The notes beneath the pieces were generated by a model. It was given only the letters and a program-made list of their open reading frames with translations, was not told the origin of the DNA and ran no database searches. From contig DATILL010000020.1 in the NCBI GenBank assembly GCA_035476575.1, positions 1-64,000 on the forward strand: 64,000 bases of DNA. Reading direction: 5' to 3'. This document shows positions 8,351-17,093 of this stretch, piece by piece (the first letter of the stretch is position 1; every line of letters begins with the position of its first letter). Origin of the DNA: DATILL01 sp035476575 (lineage in GTDB: Bacteria; Actinomycetota; Actinomycetes; Mycobacteriales; JACQDL01). A program made the translations under genes and the position numbers.

Positions 8351-8672
8351 GCTGACCGCGGCGGTGCGCGACACGGTAGCTGGCCTGATAGCACAGCCAC
8401 TGGCCGCCGCCGACGACGAGCGGGCGCTCGCCGAGATCTCGTCCGAGCGGTACGACAGCCTCGCCGTGCTGGACTGCGTCGGCCTGGTCGAGCAGCGCTT
8501 CGGCGTCGAGGTCGACCTCGTCGAGGACGACCTGCGCACCTCGTTTCGCAGCGTCGCCTCGATCGCCGCGCTGGTCGAGCGCAAGCAGCACGACGCCGCC
8601 GTTCTCGGAGCCGCGTTCCCCGCGGCGCCCGGACCTTCGGTCGGCGCGCCGCCCGCGGCGGCCGGCCAGTGA
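8337..8672 (+). CDS. acyl carrier protein (stand-alone)
   Basis: 111 residues. The core SSERYDSLAVLDCVGLVEQRFGVEVD is a carrier-protein helix II, with the phosphopantetheine-accepting serine in the D-S-L triplet (about residue 41). Acidic helices follow (VEDDLRTSFRSVASIAALVE). About 25 residues at the C-terminus are a low-complexity Ala/Pro/Gly tail. It is flanked by three adenylating enzymes, so it probably carries the activated acid for coupling or modification. Its stop overlaps the GTG of the next gene. Confidence 0.82.
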   Translation: MTRAELTAAVRDTVAGLIAQPLAAADDERALAEISSERYDSLAVLDCVGLVEQRFGVEVDLVEDDLRTSFRSVASIAALVERKQHDAAVLGAAFPAAPGPSVGAPPAAAGQ

Positions 8673-9574
8673 GGGCGCGGGAGTTCGCGACCACTGGGAC
8701 CACCGGCGAGCCGGTGCGGTGGACGCGTACCGCCGGGCAGATCCACGCTGAAGCCCGTCTCCTGGCGGAGCTGTGCGGCGCCGGCATCGACGGGATCGCC
8801 TGCTACGCCCCGCCGGCGCACCTGTACGGGTACCTGATGGGGCGGGCGCTGCCGGAGCTGCTGGGCGTGCCGTGCCGGCAGGTCGGGCTGACCGACCCGC
8901 CGGCGGCCGCGCTGGCCGGGTGGCGGCGCCCACTGGTGGTCGCGCTGCCGGCGAGCTTCGCGCCGCTGGTCCGGGCGGTACCGGTGCTCACCGGCCTGGA
9001 CCGGCTGGTCGTCGTACACAGCAGCGCGGCGCTGCCCCCGGCCGCCGGCCGGCTGCTCGGCGCGCTCGACGGTACGGCCCGGCTGGTCGAGCTGTTCGGG
9101 TCGACCGAGACCGGGCTGATCGGCTGGCGCCACGGCGTCAACGACACCGACTGGACGCTGGCGGCCGACGTGTGGTTCGGCGCGGGCCTGGGGGCGGGGG
9201 TGGAGCGGCTGCGGGTGCGCAGCCCGCGCCTCGCCCGCCGGGCCGGGATGCCACAGCCGGCCGAGATCGAGACCGACGACCTGGTCCGGGTCCTCGACGG
9301 CCGGACGTTTCGGTGGCTCGGGCGGCGCAGCCGCCTGGTCAAGGTCAACGGCCGGCGGGTCAACCTCGACCACGTCCACGCCCAGCTCGCCGACGCGGTC
9401 CCCGACGTCGCCTTCGGCTGCCGGCCGGAACGGGACGAGCTGCGCGGGGAGTGGTTCAGCGTGTGCGCAGAGACCGCCGACCCGCGGCTGCTCACCGCGC
9501 TGGAGGACGCCGCCCGTGCCCTGCCGCCGTGGCAGCGGCCGCGCATCGTTGAGCCGCTGAAGGAGCCGGCATGA
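8669..9574 (+). CDS. short AMP-dependent acyl ligase B
   Basis: GTG 8669 overlaps the ACP stop (GTGA). The 301-residue protein keeps the main ANL-ligase motifs in order: P-loop TTGTTGEPVRW right at the N-terminus (residues 8-18), ELFGSTETGLIGW in the middle, and a C-terminal GRRSRLVKVNGRRVNLDHV with the lysine of the mobile lid. The usual ~150 residues before the P-loop are absent, so it is a minimal ligase. Family members of this kind load acyl or aryl acids onto carrier proteins. Placement next to the ACP gene supports that. Alternatively it acts together with ligase C as a split enzyme. Confidence 0.75.
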   Translation: MRAREFATTGTTGEPVRWTRTAGQIHAEARLLAELCGAGIDGIACYAPPAHLYGYLMGRALPELLGVPCRQVGLTDPPAAALAGWRRPLVVALPASFAPLVRAVPVLTGLDRLVVVHSSAALPPAAGRLLGALDGTARLVELFGSTETGLIGWRHGVNDTDWTLAADVWFGAGLGAGVERLRVRSPRLARRAGMPQPAEIETDDLVRVLDGRTFRWLGRRSRLVKVNGRRVNLDHVHAQLADAVPDVAFGCRPERDELRGEWFSVCAETADPRLLTALEDAARALPPWQRPRIVEPLKEPA

Positions 9575-10734
9575 CCACCCAAACCGAGGCGCTGCGCGAG
9601 CTGGTGCGCCGGGCCGCCGCACAGCACCCGTACTTCGCCCGCAAGTACGCCGGGCTCGACCTCGACGGCGACTTCGACCTCGCCGTGGTGCCGGAGATGA
9701 CCCGCGAGGACGTCACCGCGTCGGCGCTGAAGGCCGCGCGGACGGTGCCCCGGCCCACGGGGGCGTACCTGTTCACCAGCGGGGGCAGCACCGCCGAGCC
9801 GAAGATCGCCTGGATACCGTGCGAGATGCACCTGCCGGCGCTGCTGCCGCACTGGCGGCCGCTCGGCCCCGACGACGTGTTCGCGAACCTGGCCATGCCG
9901 GGCCGGCTGTGGTCGGCGCACTACTTCTACAACCGGGTCGCCGAGCACTGCGGGGCCGACGTCATCGGCCTCGGACATGTGGCTGAGGACGAGCTGGCCC
10001 AGTGGCTGGGCTTCTTGCGGCGCCACGGCACCACTGCGCTCGCCGGTACGCCGTCGCAGCTCGCCAGCGTGCTGCGGACCGGACACCCGCTGCTCGGCCA
10101 GCTCCGCGCGGCGATCTTCTTCGGGGAGGCGTGCGATCCCGAGCTGCTGCGGCTGCGCGACAGCCACGCGCCCCACCTGGGCCTGTGGGGCAACTACGGC
10201 TCCACCGAGACGTGGGTGATCGGCCACAACGGCCCGGACTGCGCGGTGGACACCTTCCACGTGCTGCCGTACCAGCACGTCGAGCTGGTCGACGGCGCGG
10301 TGCTGGTCAGCACGCTGCACGAGGCGGCGGTGAGCCCGGTCATCCGGTACCGCATCGGCGACCGGGCCGAGCTGGCCGAGTGCCGCTGCGGCCGGGGCGG
10401 GCTGGCGCTGAGGGTGCTCGGCCGCGAGGGAGCGCTGATCAAGTTCGCCGGCACGCTGGTCAGCCCGTGGGAGCTGGTCGAGCTGGCCCGCATCGCGCCG
10501 GGCGTCCAGGCAGCACAGGCGGCGCTGGTCGCCGACGGGCCGGCGGAGGTCCTGGAGATCCGGCTGGTCGGGAGCGGCGCGGACGCCGGTGCGGTGCGCG
10601 AGCGGCTGCTGGGCTCCCAGATTGACCTGCGGTTCGCGCTGCGCGGCGAGGAGGACACCTTCCGGGTGCGGCTGGTGGACCGGTTGGAGACCAGCTCGCG
10701 GACGGCCAAGACTCCCACGCTGGTGCGGCAATGA
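9571..10734 (+). CDS. PaaK-like adenylate-forming ligase C
   Basis: 387 residues, ATG overlapping the previous stop (ATGA). Motifs: AQHPYFARKYAGL (PaaK-type N-terminus), P-loop FTSGGSTAEPK, LWGNYGSTETWVIG, the hinge-like VIRYRIGDRAELAECRCGRGGL and VLGREGALIKFAGTLVSPWE. The cysteine pair and AMP-binding signature place it in the phenylacetate-CoA ligase branch, like ligase A. It probably forms an acyl adenylate for transfer to CoA, to the ACP or to an amine. With three such enzymes and one ACP, different acids may be activated separately. Substrates cannot be read from the sequence. Confidence 0.8.
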   Translation: MTTQTEALRELVRRAAAQHPYFARKYAGLDLDGDFDLAVVPEMTREDVTASALKAARTVPRPTGAYLFTSGGSTAEPKIAWIPCEMHLPALLPHWRPLGPDDVFANLAMPGRLWSAHYFYNRVAEHCGADVIGLGHVAEDELAQWLGFLRRHGTTALAGTPSQLASVLRTGHPLLGQLRAAIFFGEACDPELLRLRDSHAPHLGLWGNYGSTETWVIGHNGPDCAVDTFHVLPYQHVELVDGAVLVSTLHEAAVSPVIRYRIGDRAELAECRCGRGGLALRVLGREGALIKFAGTLVSPWELVELARIAPGVQAAQAALVADGPAEVLEIRLVGSGADAGAVRERLLGSQIDLRFALRGEEDTFRVRLVDRLETSSRTAKTPTLVRQ

Positions 10735-12005
10735 CAGCGCTCACGTCCCCGCTGCTGCTGCCGCTGGCCGAGCGCCGCCGCCGGCTCGCGGCCGGCGACC
10801 TGGACCCGGAGGAGTACCGGCGGGAGCTGGTCGAGCACATCCGCGCGCGGGACCCCGAGGTCCGGGCGTTCACCGACTGGCGGCCCGGCGACTCGGCCAG
10901 CCCAGCGCTGCCATGGGCACCATCGGTCACGTACAAGGACACCATCGACGTGGCCGGCCACCCGACCAGGCTCGGCATCCGGTCCGGCTACCGCCGCTAT
11001 CCCACCCGGTCAGCCGAGGTGGCCGACCGGCTCGCCGGCCGCAGCCTGGTCTGCGTCGGCAAGGTCAGCACCACCGAGTGCGCGCTCGGTACGGTCCGGC
11101 CGAGCGCCAACCCCACCTATCCAGGGCTGTCCGCGGCCGGATCCAGCACCGGCTCGGCAGTCTCGGTCGCCGCCGGGCTCTGCGACGTGTCGGTCGGTAC
11201 CGACTCCGGCGGCTCGCTGCGCTGGCCCGCGGTGTACTGCGGGGTGACGGCGCTACGGATCACGCCGCGGCCGGAGCTGCTCGCCGGGGTGCACGCGGTG
11301 GCGCCCAGCCTGGAGTCGGTCGGCCTGGTCACCCGTACCCCGGCCGACCTGGCCTGGCTGTGGCGCACCTACCGGCTGGCCACGGCGTTCGACCTCCCGG
11401 CCGTACCGGCCCCGACGCGGCTCCGGGTCGCGGTCAGCGCTCCGCCGGGCGAGCCGCTGCATCCGGAGCTGGCCGCGCTGCTCGGAACGGTCCGCGACCG
11501 GCTGGCCGCGGACCACGACGTGACCGAGCCGCCGCTGCCCGAGCTGTGGGCGGTGCGCGCGCCGGCCGCCGAGCTGCTCGCCCGCGAGGCCCGCGACAGC
11601 CTCGCCCCGCTGGCCGGGGTGGATCTCGGCACCGACACGCTGCGCGCGACCGAGGCCGGCGCCCGGGTTGACGACGCCCGGTACGCCGCGCTGCGCGAGC
11701 GGCAGCGTACCGCCGAGACGTATCTCGCCGACCTGCTCCGTACCCGGTACGACATCGTGATCATGCCGCTGGAGGCCGACCTGCCGGATCGGGCCGACCG
11801 CCCAGCCGGTACCTCGGTGGCGCTGTCCGCCGGCCCACCCGCGCTGACCCTGGTGGCCAACATCGGCCGGCTGCCCGTACTGGCCCTACCACTGGGCCAC
11901 TCCACCGACGGCTCTCCGCTCGGCGTACAGGTGCTCGCCGCCCCGGGCGCGGATGACCTGCTGGTCTCCGTGGCCCAGCTCCTTACCGAAGGGACCCACC
12001 GATGA
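10731..12005 (+). CDS. amidase signature-family enzyme A
   Basis: 424 residues, ATGA overlap with ligase C. The Ser-cisSer-Lys triad of the amidase signature family is present: K69 in VTYKDTIDV, cis-Ser S138 in AAGSSTGSAVSV and nucleophile S162 in GTDSGGSLRWPA. Members hydrolyse amides or transfer acyl groups to amines. In a cluster without NRPS it could release, trim or transfer an acyl/aminoacyl unit. A second, divergent amidase is encoded at 18633. Its own stop overlaps the ATP-grasp start, so production of the two is likely coupled. Confidence 0.85.
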   Translation: MTALTSPLLLPLAERRRRLAAGDLDPEEYRRELVEHIRARDPEVRAFTDWRPGDSASPALPWAPSVTYKDTIDVAGHPTRLGIRSGYRRYPTRSAEVADRLAGRSLVCVGKVSTTECALGTVRPSANPTYPGLSAAGSSTGSAVSVAAGLCDVSVGTDSGGSLRWPAVYCGVTALRITPRPELLAGVHAVAPSLESVGLVTRTPADLAWLWRTYRLATAFDLPAVPAPTRLRVAVSAPPGEPLHPELAALLGTVRDRLAADHDVTEPPLPELWAVRAPAAELLAREARDSLAPLAGVDLGTDTLRATEAGARVDDARYAALRERQRTAETYLADLLRTRYDIVIMPLEADLPDRADRPAGTSVALSAGPPALTLVANIGRLPVLALPLGHSTDGSPLGVQVLAAPGADDLLVSVAQLLTEGTHR

Positions 12006-13294
12006 CGGCCGACGCGGTCGTGCTGCTCGGCGCGATGTTCGCCGCCCGCTACCCCAACCTCGTCCCCGCCGCGACCCGGCGCGGGCTCACCGTGCTCGGC
12101 ATCGACTCGCCAACCCCGGGCCATCGCCGCTACGACACCGCCCGCCGGGAGAACGCCGGCCACCCGCTCGCCGGCGTCGCCGAGCTGGCCTGGCTGGCCG
12201 GCGACCGGCACGAGGAGGTGCTGGACCAGGTCATCCGCTGGCAGCGCGACCACCGGGTCCGGGCCGTGGTCGCGGTCGGGGAGGACTTCGTCGAGGCCGC
12301 CGGGGTCGTCACCGACTACCTCGGCCTGCCCTCGCCGGGTCTGCGGGCCAGCCGGGTATGCCGCAACAAGCTGTTGCAGCGGCGGTACCAGGCCGAGCAC
12401 GGCCCGGTGTCCTGGCTGCTGCCGCCCGCCGACAGGCTTGCGCGCGCCCAGGAATGGACGGACTTCCCGGCGGTGGTCAAGCCGCTGCGCGGGGAGGCCA
12501 GCTCGGGCGTACGCCGGGTCGTCGACCGGGCCGAGCTGCTGGCCACGCTGGGCGAGTACGACGCCGACGAGCCGGTGCTGCTGGAGCAGCTTGTCACCGG
12601 CCATGAGATCTCGGTCGAGTCGCTGGTACAGGGTGGGGAGGTCCGGTTCGCCTCCGCCACCGGCAAGCGCACCAACGAGCGCGGCGGCACCTACTTCGTG
12701 GAGATGGGTCACACTGCCCCCGACCCGGGGCTGGCCGAGCCCACCCGGGCGGCGGTGCTGGCCACCAACGCTGCGGTACTGCGCCGGCTGGCGTTCGCCG
12801 ACGGCATCGCCCACGCCGAGTACCGGATCGGCGCCGGCGGCCGGGTGTACCTGATGGAGGTCGCCGCCCGCGCCGCCGGTGACAGCATCCTCACCCTGTA
12901 CCACCTCGCCACCGGCCAGCCGATGGAGGAGGCGCTGCTGGCGATCGCCCTCGGCGAGCCGGTGAGCTACCCGGCGCCGACCCGGTACGCCCGCCAGGTC
13001 TACCTCGAGCACCAGCCTGGCGTGCTGGCCGACGTCACCGTCGACGGCCTCGACACCGCGGTGACCTGGCTGTCACAGCGATGGATGTGGCCGGCGGTGA
13101 CCCCCCGTACCGACAAGCTCGGGACCATCCACATGATCGTCGCCGGCCGCGACCGGGGCGCCGAGCTGGGCGAGATCCGGCAGTCCTCCGATCGCTCGGT
13201 GATGTACGTCATCGACGCGGCCACCCCCGCCGAGCTGGACGCGCTGGAGGCGCGCTGCGCCAAGGCGATCACGATCGAGATGAGGAGTGGCTGA
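12002..13294 (+). CDS. ATP-grasp ligase A
   Basis: 430 residues. ATP-grasp core: CRNKLLQRRYQ (first lysine helix), FPAVVKPLRGEASSGVRRV (nucleotide lysine and glycine loop), EPVLLEQLVTGHEISVESL, and Mg-binding VYLMEVAARAAGD with E...AR. The pre-ATP-grasp N-terminal domain is about 110 residues, and the C-terminal ~120 residues resemble the extra domain of BL00235/L-amino acid ligases. Such enzymes form a carboxyl-phosphate and join it to an amine, giving dipeptides or amides. It is paralogous to the gene at 14595 (shared LPxPGLRAxRVCRNK and TYFVEMGHTxPxPGL). It overlaps both neighbours and is likely a peptide-bond former of the pathway. Confidence 0.82.
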   Translation: MTADAVVLLGAMFAARYPNLVPAATRRGLTVLGIDSPTPGHRRYDTARRENAGHPLAGVAELAWLAGDRHEEVLDQVIRWQRDHRVRAVVAVGEDFVEAAGVVTDYLGLPSPGLRASRVCRNKLLQRRYQAEHGPVSWLLPPADRLARAQEWTDFPAVVKPLRGEASSGVRRVVDRAELLATLGEYDADEPVLLEQLVTGHEISVESLVQGGEVRFASATGKRTNERGGTYFVEMGHTAPDPGLAEPTRAAVLATNAAVLRRLAFADGIAHAEYRIGAGGRVYLMEVAARAAGDSILTLYHLATGQPMEEALLAIALGEPVSYPAPTRYARQVYLEHQPGVLADVTVDGLDTAVTWLSQRWMWPAVTPRTDKLGTIHMIVAGRDRGAELGEIRQSSDRSVMYVIDAATPAELDALEARCAKAITIEMRSG

Positions 13295-14591
13295 GGTGGC
13301 CGTCACCACCACGCTGCGGGCGCTTGCCCACGAGCGCGCCCAACCGCTGCGCCAGCGCAGCTACCGCCGCATTGCCGCGGCCATGCTGGTCACCAACATG
13401 GGCAACGGCATGCAGTTCGTCGCCAACGTCTGGCTGATCCTGACCCTGACCGGCAGCCCGCGCGCGGTCGCCCTGGTCCTGCTCACCGCCGCCATCCCCG
13501 GGGTGATCTTCGGCCCGGTGATTGGCGTGGCCATCGACCGGTTCCACCGGCGCTGGGTGTACGTGACCGCCGACATCGTCGCCGGATCGGTGCTAGCGAC
13601 GATGCTGCTGCTGCGGCTCACCGGGTCGCTGCAGACCTGGCAGGTCTTCGCGATGGTGTTCCTGCTCGGGCTGACCGAGTCGACCGCGGTTCCGACCGGG
13701 ACGACGCTGGTTCGCGAGATCGTGCCGGTGCGCGGGCTGCTCGCGGCCAACGCCACCACCGGAGTCGCGGTGCAGATCGGCAACGTCACCGGCGCCGCCG
13801 TGGGTGGCGTGCTGATCGCGGTGACCTCGGTCGATGCGGTGCTGGCGGCCAACCTCGCGTCGTTCGTCATCTCGGCGCTGTTTATCGCCGGGGTGCACAC
13901 GACGCGGCGGATCGAGAAGGCCGGCGGTGACGGCTGGCGGGCGTCGATCCGGCGGGCGGCCAGCGGTGTCACGTACCTCCGCGAGCACCCCAAGATGGTC
14001 CCGTCGTACCTGATGCTGCTGGTGCTGTTCGCCGTGCTGTACCTGCTGAACACGCTGCTCGCCCCGTACGCCATCGACGTTCTCGCGGTCGGGGCGCAGG
14101 GGCTGGGGCTGATCGACGCGATGTTCGCCCTCGGCGCGATCCTGGGCGGGCTGGCCCTGCCGCTGCTGACCGCCCGGCTGAACCGCGACCGGCTGGCCGG
14201 CATCGGGGTGATCGGCCTGGGCATCGCGCTGGTCGGGCTCGGCGGGGCTGACGGGCTCGCCGCGCCGATGCTGCTGTACGCGCTGTCCGGGGTGAGCTTC
14301 CAGTCGTTCTACATCTTCCGCACGCGGGTGCAGGAACAGGTGCCGATCGGCCTGCAGGGGCGGGTGATGGCGCTGCTGATCACCAGCGTCGGGCTGTGCC
14401 GGCTCGCGGTCTACGGCCTGCTGGCGATCTTCATCTCGGAGGTCACGCTGCGGGCGATCTACGCCGGCGGTGGGATTGCGCTTGCTCTGCTCGGTGTGGC
14501 CGTCACCGTCCGCGCCTTCCAGCGGCCGTTCGCCTCGGCGCCGCCGGAAACCGACGACGTGCTCGAACCGGTCGCTGTGGGAGGGAGCTGA
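13287..14591 (+). CDS. MFS exporter of the cluster (EntS-like, 12 TM)
   Basis: 434 residues. GTG 13287 overlaps the ATP-grasp stop; GTG 13296 is an alternative start with GAGGAG upstream. It has roughly twelve hydrophobic segments. The N-terminal pattern NMGNGMQFVANVWLILTLTGSPRAVALV and the loop VIGVAIDRFHRRWVYV match the MFS_3 (enterobactin exporter-like) branch rather than the DHA2 protein at 405. Lying inside the operon between the two ATP-grasp genes, it is the probable exporter, and self-resistance protein, for the product. Export direction is inferred from family. Confidence 0.8.
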   Translation: MAEVAVTTTLRALAHERAQPLRQRSYRRIAAAMLVTNMGNGMQFVANVWLILTLTGSPRAVALVLLTAAIPGVIFGPVIGVAIDRFHRRWVYVTADIVAGSVLATMLLLRLTGSLQTWQVFAMVFLLGLTESTAVPTGTTLVREIVPVRGLLAANATTGVAVQIGNVTGAAVGGVLIAVTSVDAVLAANLASFVISALFIAGVHTTRRIEKAGGDGWRASIRRAASGVTYLREHPKMVPSYLMLLVLFAVLYLLNTLLAPYAIDVLAVGAQGLGLIDAMFALGAILGGLALPLLTARLNRDRLAGIGVIGLGIALVGLGGADGLAAPMLLYALSGVSFQSFYIFRTRVQEQVPIGLQGRVMALLITSVGLCRLAVYGLLAIFISEVTLRAIYAGGGIALALLGVAVTVRAFQRPFASAPPETDDVLEPVAVGGS

Positions 14592-14594
14592 GCC

Positions 14595-15887
14595 ATGCCG
14601 AACCCTGCTGTGCTGCTGCTGGGTGGCCTCTCGGTCGCCTGGAACCAGCGATATCTGGACGCCGCACATGCCCGCGGCCTCGCCGTCCTGGTCGCCGACG
14701 CGCCCGGCCCGCACGTCGCGCCGCTGCTCGCCGGCTGGCCGGCCAGCCGCCCGCTGGCCGAGGTCGCCGAGCTGCCGCCTGGCGACGTGGCCGGCATCGT
14801 GGACCGGGCCGCCACCTGGTCGGCACGGTACGACATCCGCGGCGTGTGCTGCCTGCGCGAGGAGTACGTCGAGGCGACCGCCTGGGTGGCCGACCTGCTG
14901 GCGCTGCCCGCACCGGGCCTGCGGGCCGCCCGGGTGTGCCGCAACAAGTACCTGCAGCGCCGCTACCTCGCGGCCTGGAGCCCGGCCGCTGAGCTGGTCG
15001 GGCCGGACCGGCGAGCCGACGCGGTCCAGGAGTGGACCCGGTTCCCGCTGGTGGTCAAGCCGGTCGGCCGGCTGGCCAGCTCCGGGGTGCGGCTGGTCAG
15101 CGGGTCGTGGGAGCTGCGGGACTGCTTTGCCGACTACGGAGCGGACGAGGTGCTGCTGTTCGAGGAGCGGCTCCTCGGGCAGGAGTACTCGGTCGAGTCA
15201 CTCAGCCAGTCCGGGCAGCTCCGCTACACCGAGGTCACCGAGAAGCGGACCACCGAGCACGGGTCGGCGTACTTCGTCGAGATGGGCCACACCACGCCCG
15301 CGCCGGGCCTGGTCGCGACCGACCGCACCGCGCTGCTGGCCGCCCACGAGGCGGTGCTGGCCCGGCTGGGCTTCGGCACCGGGATGGCCCACGCGGAGTA
15401 CCGGCTGACCGGCGACGGAGCGGTACGGCTGATCGAGATCGCGGTCCGCCCACCGGGCGACAGCATCCTGGCGCTGCACTGGCTCGCGACCGGTACGCCC
15501 CTGGAGGACGCCCTGGTCGGGCTCGCCGTGGGGGAGCCGGTGGCCATCCCGACCGCCCGCCGGTACGCGCGCCAGGTGTACCTGCCGCATGACGCGGGGG
15601 TGCTGGACGGGTTGACCGTCGATCCGGCGCTCGGGGTGCGGCCGCTGTGGTTCAGCCCAGCCGAGGTGCGCGCGCAGGTAGCCGCGGCCGGAGCGGCCGG
15701 GGACCCGCCGGCGCTGCGCTGCGTCATGGCGCTCAAGCCGGCCGGCACGCCGCTGGCACCGATCCGCGAGTCAGGGGACCGGGCCGCGATGTTCGTGCTG
15801 GATGCCGCCACACCCGCGGAGCTGGATGAGCTCGAGGCTCGGTGCCGGGCGGCGATCACGGTACGGGTCACGCCGGACAAGAACTGA
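14595..15887 (+). CDS. ATP-grasp ligase B (paralogue of A)
   Basis: 430 residues, the same length as ligase A; GGAGGGAGCTGAGCC precedes ATG 14595, 3 nt after the MFS stop. Motifs: CRNKYLQRRYL, FPLVVKPVGRLASSGVRLV, EVLLFEERLLGQEYSVESL, and VRLIEIAVRPPGDSI for metal binding. The conserved shared blocks show gene duplication. The acceptor/donor part differs (for example GRLASSG against GEASSG), which may reflect different substrates. With two ligases the pathway may build a tripeptide-like chain or two separate amide bonds. The next gene follows after a 39-nt gap. Confidence 0.82.
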   Translation: MPNPAVLLLGGLSVAWNQRYLDAAHARGLAVLVADAPGPHVAPLLAGWPASRPLAEVAELPPGDVAGIVDRAATWSARYDIRGVCCLREEYVEATAWVADLLALPAPGLRAARVCRNKYLQRRYLAAWSPAAELVGPDRRADAVQEWTRFPLVVKPVGRLASSGVRLVSGSWELRDCFADYGADEVLLFEERLLGQEYSVESLSQSGQLRYTEVTEKRTTEHGSAYFVEMGHTTPAPGLVATDRTALLAAHEAVLARLGFGTGMAHAEYRLTGDGAVRLIEIAVRPPGDSILALHWLATGTPLEDALVGLAVGEPVAIPTARRYARQVYLPHDAGVLDGLTVDPALGVRPLWFSPAEVRAQVAAAGAAGDPPALRCVMALKPAGTPLAPIRESGDRAAMFVLDAATPAELDELEARCRAAITVRVTPDKN

Positions 15888-15926
15888 CTGAGCAACCTGT
15901 CTGAACAAACTATCGGGGGGATAACG

Positions 15927-17093
15927 GTGATAGCGCTTACCTCGCTGCGAGGGGCAGCGCAGGCCGCATCGGACTGGCCGGCCCAGGCCGACCTCGCCAG
16001 CGTGGCGACCGAGCTGGGCAGGCGGCCGCCGCTGGTCGCCGCCGCCGACTGCCGATCACTACGGGACCGGCTCACCGAGGTCGCGGCCGGCCGGGGCTTC
16101 CTGGTCCAGGCCGGCGACTGTGCCGAGCTGTTCGACGAGGTCTCGGCCCACACGACCACACGCAAGGCCGCCCAGCTCGCCGAGCTGGCCGACCTGGTCG
16201 AGGCGCGCAGCGGGCTGCCGGCGGTGAGCGTCGGCCGGATCGCCGGCCAGTTCGCCAAGCCGCGGTCGCACCAGACCGAGACCGGGCCGGGTGACCTCGA
16301 GCTGCCGGTCTACCGCGGCGACGCGGTGAACGGCGCGGCCGCCACGCCCGCCGCCCGCCGGCCCGACCCGCGCCGGATGCTGACCGCCTACGACAAGTCC
16401 GCGGTCGTGCTCGGCCACCTGGCCGGCAGCTACCCGACGGTGTACGCGAGCCACGAGGCGCTGCTGTTGCCGTACGAGACCGCGCTGCTCCGCACCGACG
16501 CCGCCACCGGTTCCCGGTACGGCTCCTCGGCGCACCTGCTGTGGGTGGGGGAGCGGACCCGCCAGCCGGACGGCCCCTGGGTGGAGCTGCTGGCCGAGGT
16601 AGCCAACCCGGTCGCGGTGAAGCTCGGCCCGACCGCGACCCCGGCCGACGTGACCGCGCTGCTGCGGCGCCTGAACCCGGCCGGTGAGCCGGGCCGGCTG
16701 GTGTTCATCGCCCGGATCGGCGCGGACCGGGTGGCTGACGTGCTACCGGACCTGGTCGCGGCGGCCGGTACCGCCCAGCCGGTATGGATCTGTGACCCGA
16801 TGCACGGCAACACCGTCCGCCACCCGGACGGCCGCAAGACGCGGGCGCTCGCGGACATCCTGGCCGATGTCAGCGGGTTCGTCCGCGTGCTGCGGGGCGC
16901 TGGCGGGCACCCCGGCGGTATCCACCTGGAGACCTCCCCGGACGACGTCACCGAGTGCGTCGGCAGCCGGGCCGACATCGCCGGCGCGTCGCTGCCGCGG
17001 TACTGGACCGGCTGCGACCCCCGGCTCAACCCCGGCCAGGCCCGGGCCGTGGTGGCCGCCTTCGTCGAGGCGCTGGACTCATGCTCGGGCTAG
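15927..17093 (+). CDS. class II DAHP synthase (PhzC-like)
   Basis: 388 residues from GTG 15927 behind a GGGGGG ribosome site. Class II 3-deoxy-D-arabino-heptulosonate 7-phosphate synthase motifs: FLVQAGDCAELFDE (metal Cys), GQFAKPRS, GDAVNG, RYGSSAHLLWVGERTRQ, IARIGADRV and WICDPMHGNT. It condenses phosphoenolpyruvate with erythrose 4-phosphate, the first shikimate step. The short length and lack of the N-terminal extension of mycobacterial AroG suggest a secondary-metabolism isoform, like PhzC, that would escape normal feedback control. It therefore probably supplies aromatic precursor for the MIO enzyme encoded next, with which it overlaps by 13 nt. Confidence 0.9.
   Translation: MIALTSLRGAAQAASDWPAQADLASVATELGRRPPLVAAADCRSLRDRLTEVAAGRGFLVQAGDCAELFDEVSAHTTTRKAAQLAELADLVEARSGLPAVSVGRIAGQFAKPRSHQTETGPGDLELPVYRGDAVNGAAATPAARRPDPRRMLTAYDKSAVVLGHLAGSYPTVYASHEALLLPYETALLRTDAATGSRYGSSAHLLWVGERTRQPDGPWVELLAEVANPVAVKLGPTATPADVTALLRRLNPAGEPGRLVFIARIGADRVADVLPDLVAAAGTAQPVWICDPMHGNTVRHPDGRKTRALADILADVSGFVRVLRGAGGHPGGIHLETSPDDVTECVGSRADIAGASLPRYWTGCDPRLNPGQARAVVAAFVEALDSCSG

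Noticed and set aside
6026..9622. Minus-strand open frame of about 1200 codons
   Set aside because: Antisense of five well-supported, motif-bearing genes; composition is typical of a GC shadow.
15927..17093. Cluster as an AHBA/ansamycin-type or phenazine pathway
   Set aside because: Only the DAHP synthase fits; no AHBA synthase, aminoshikimate genes or other phz genes are present.
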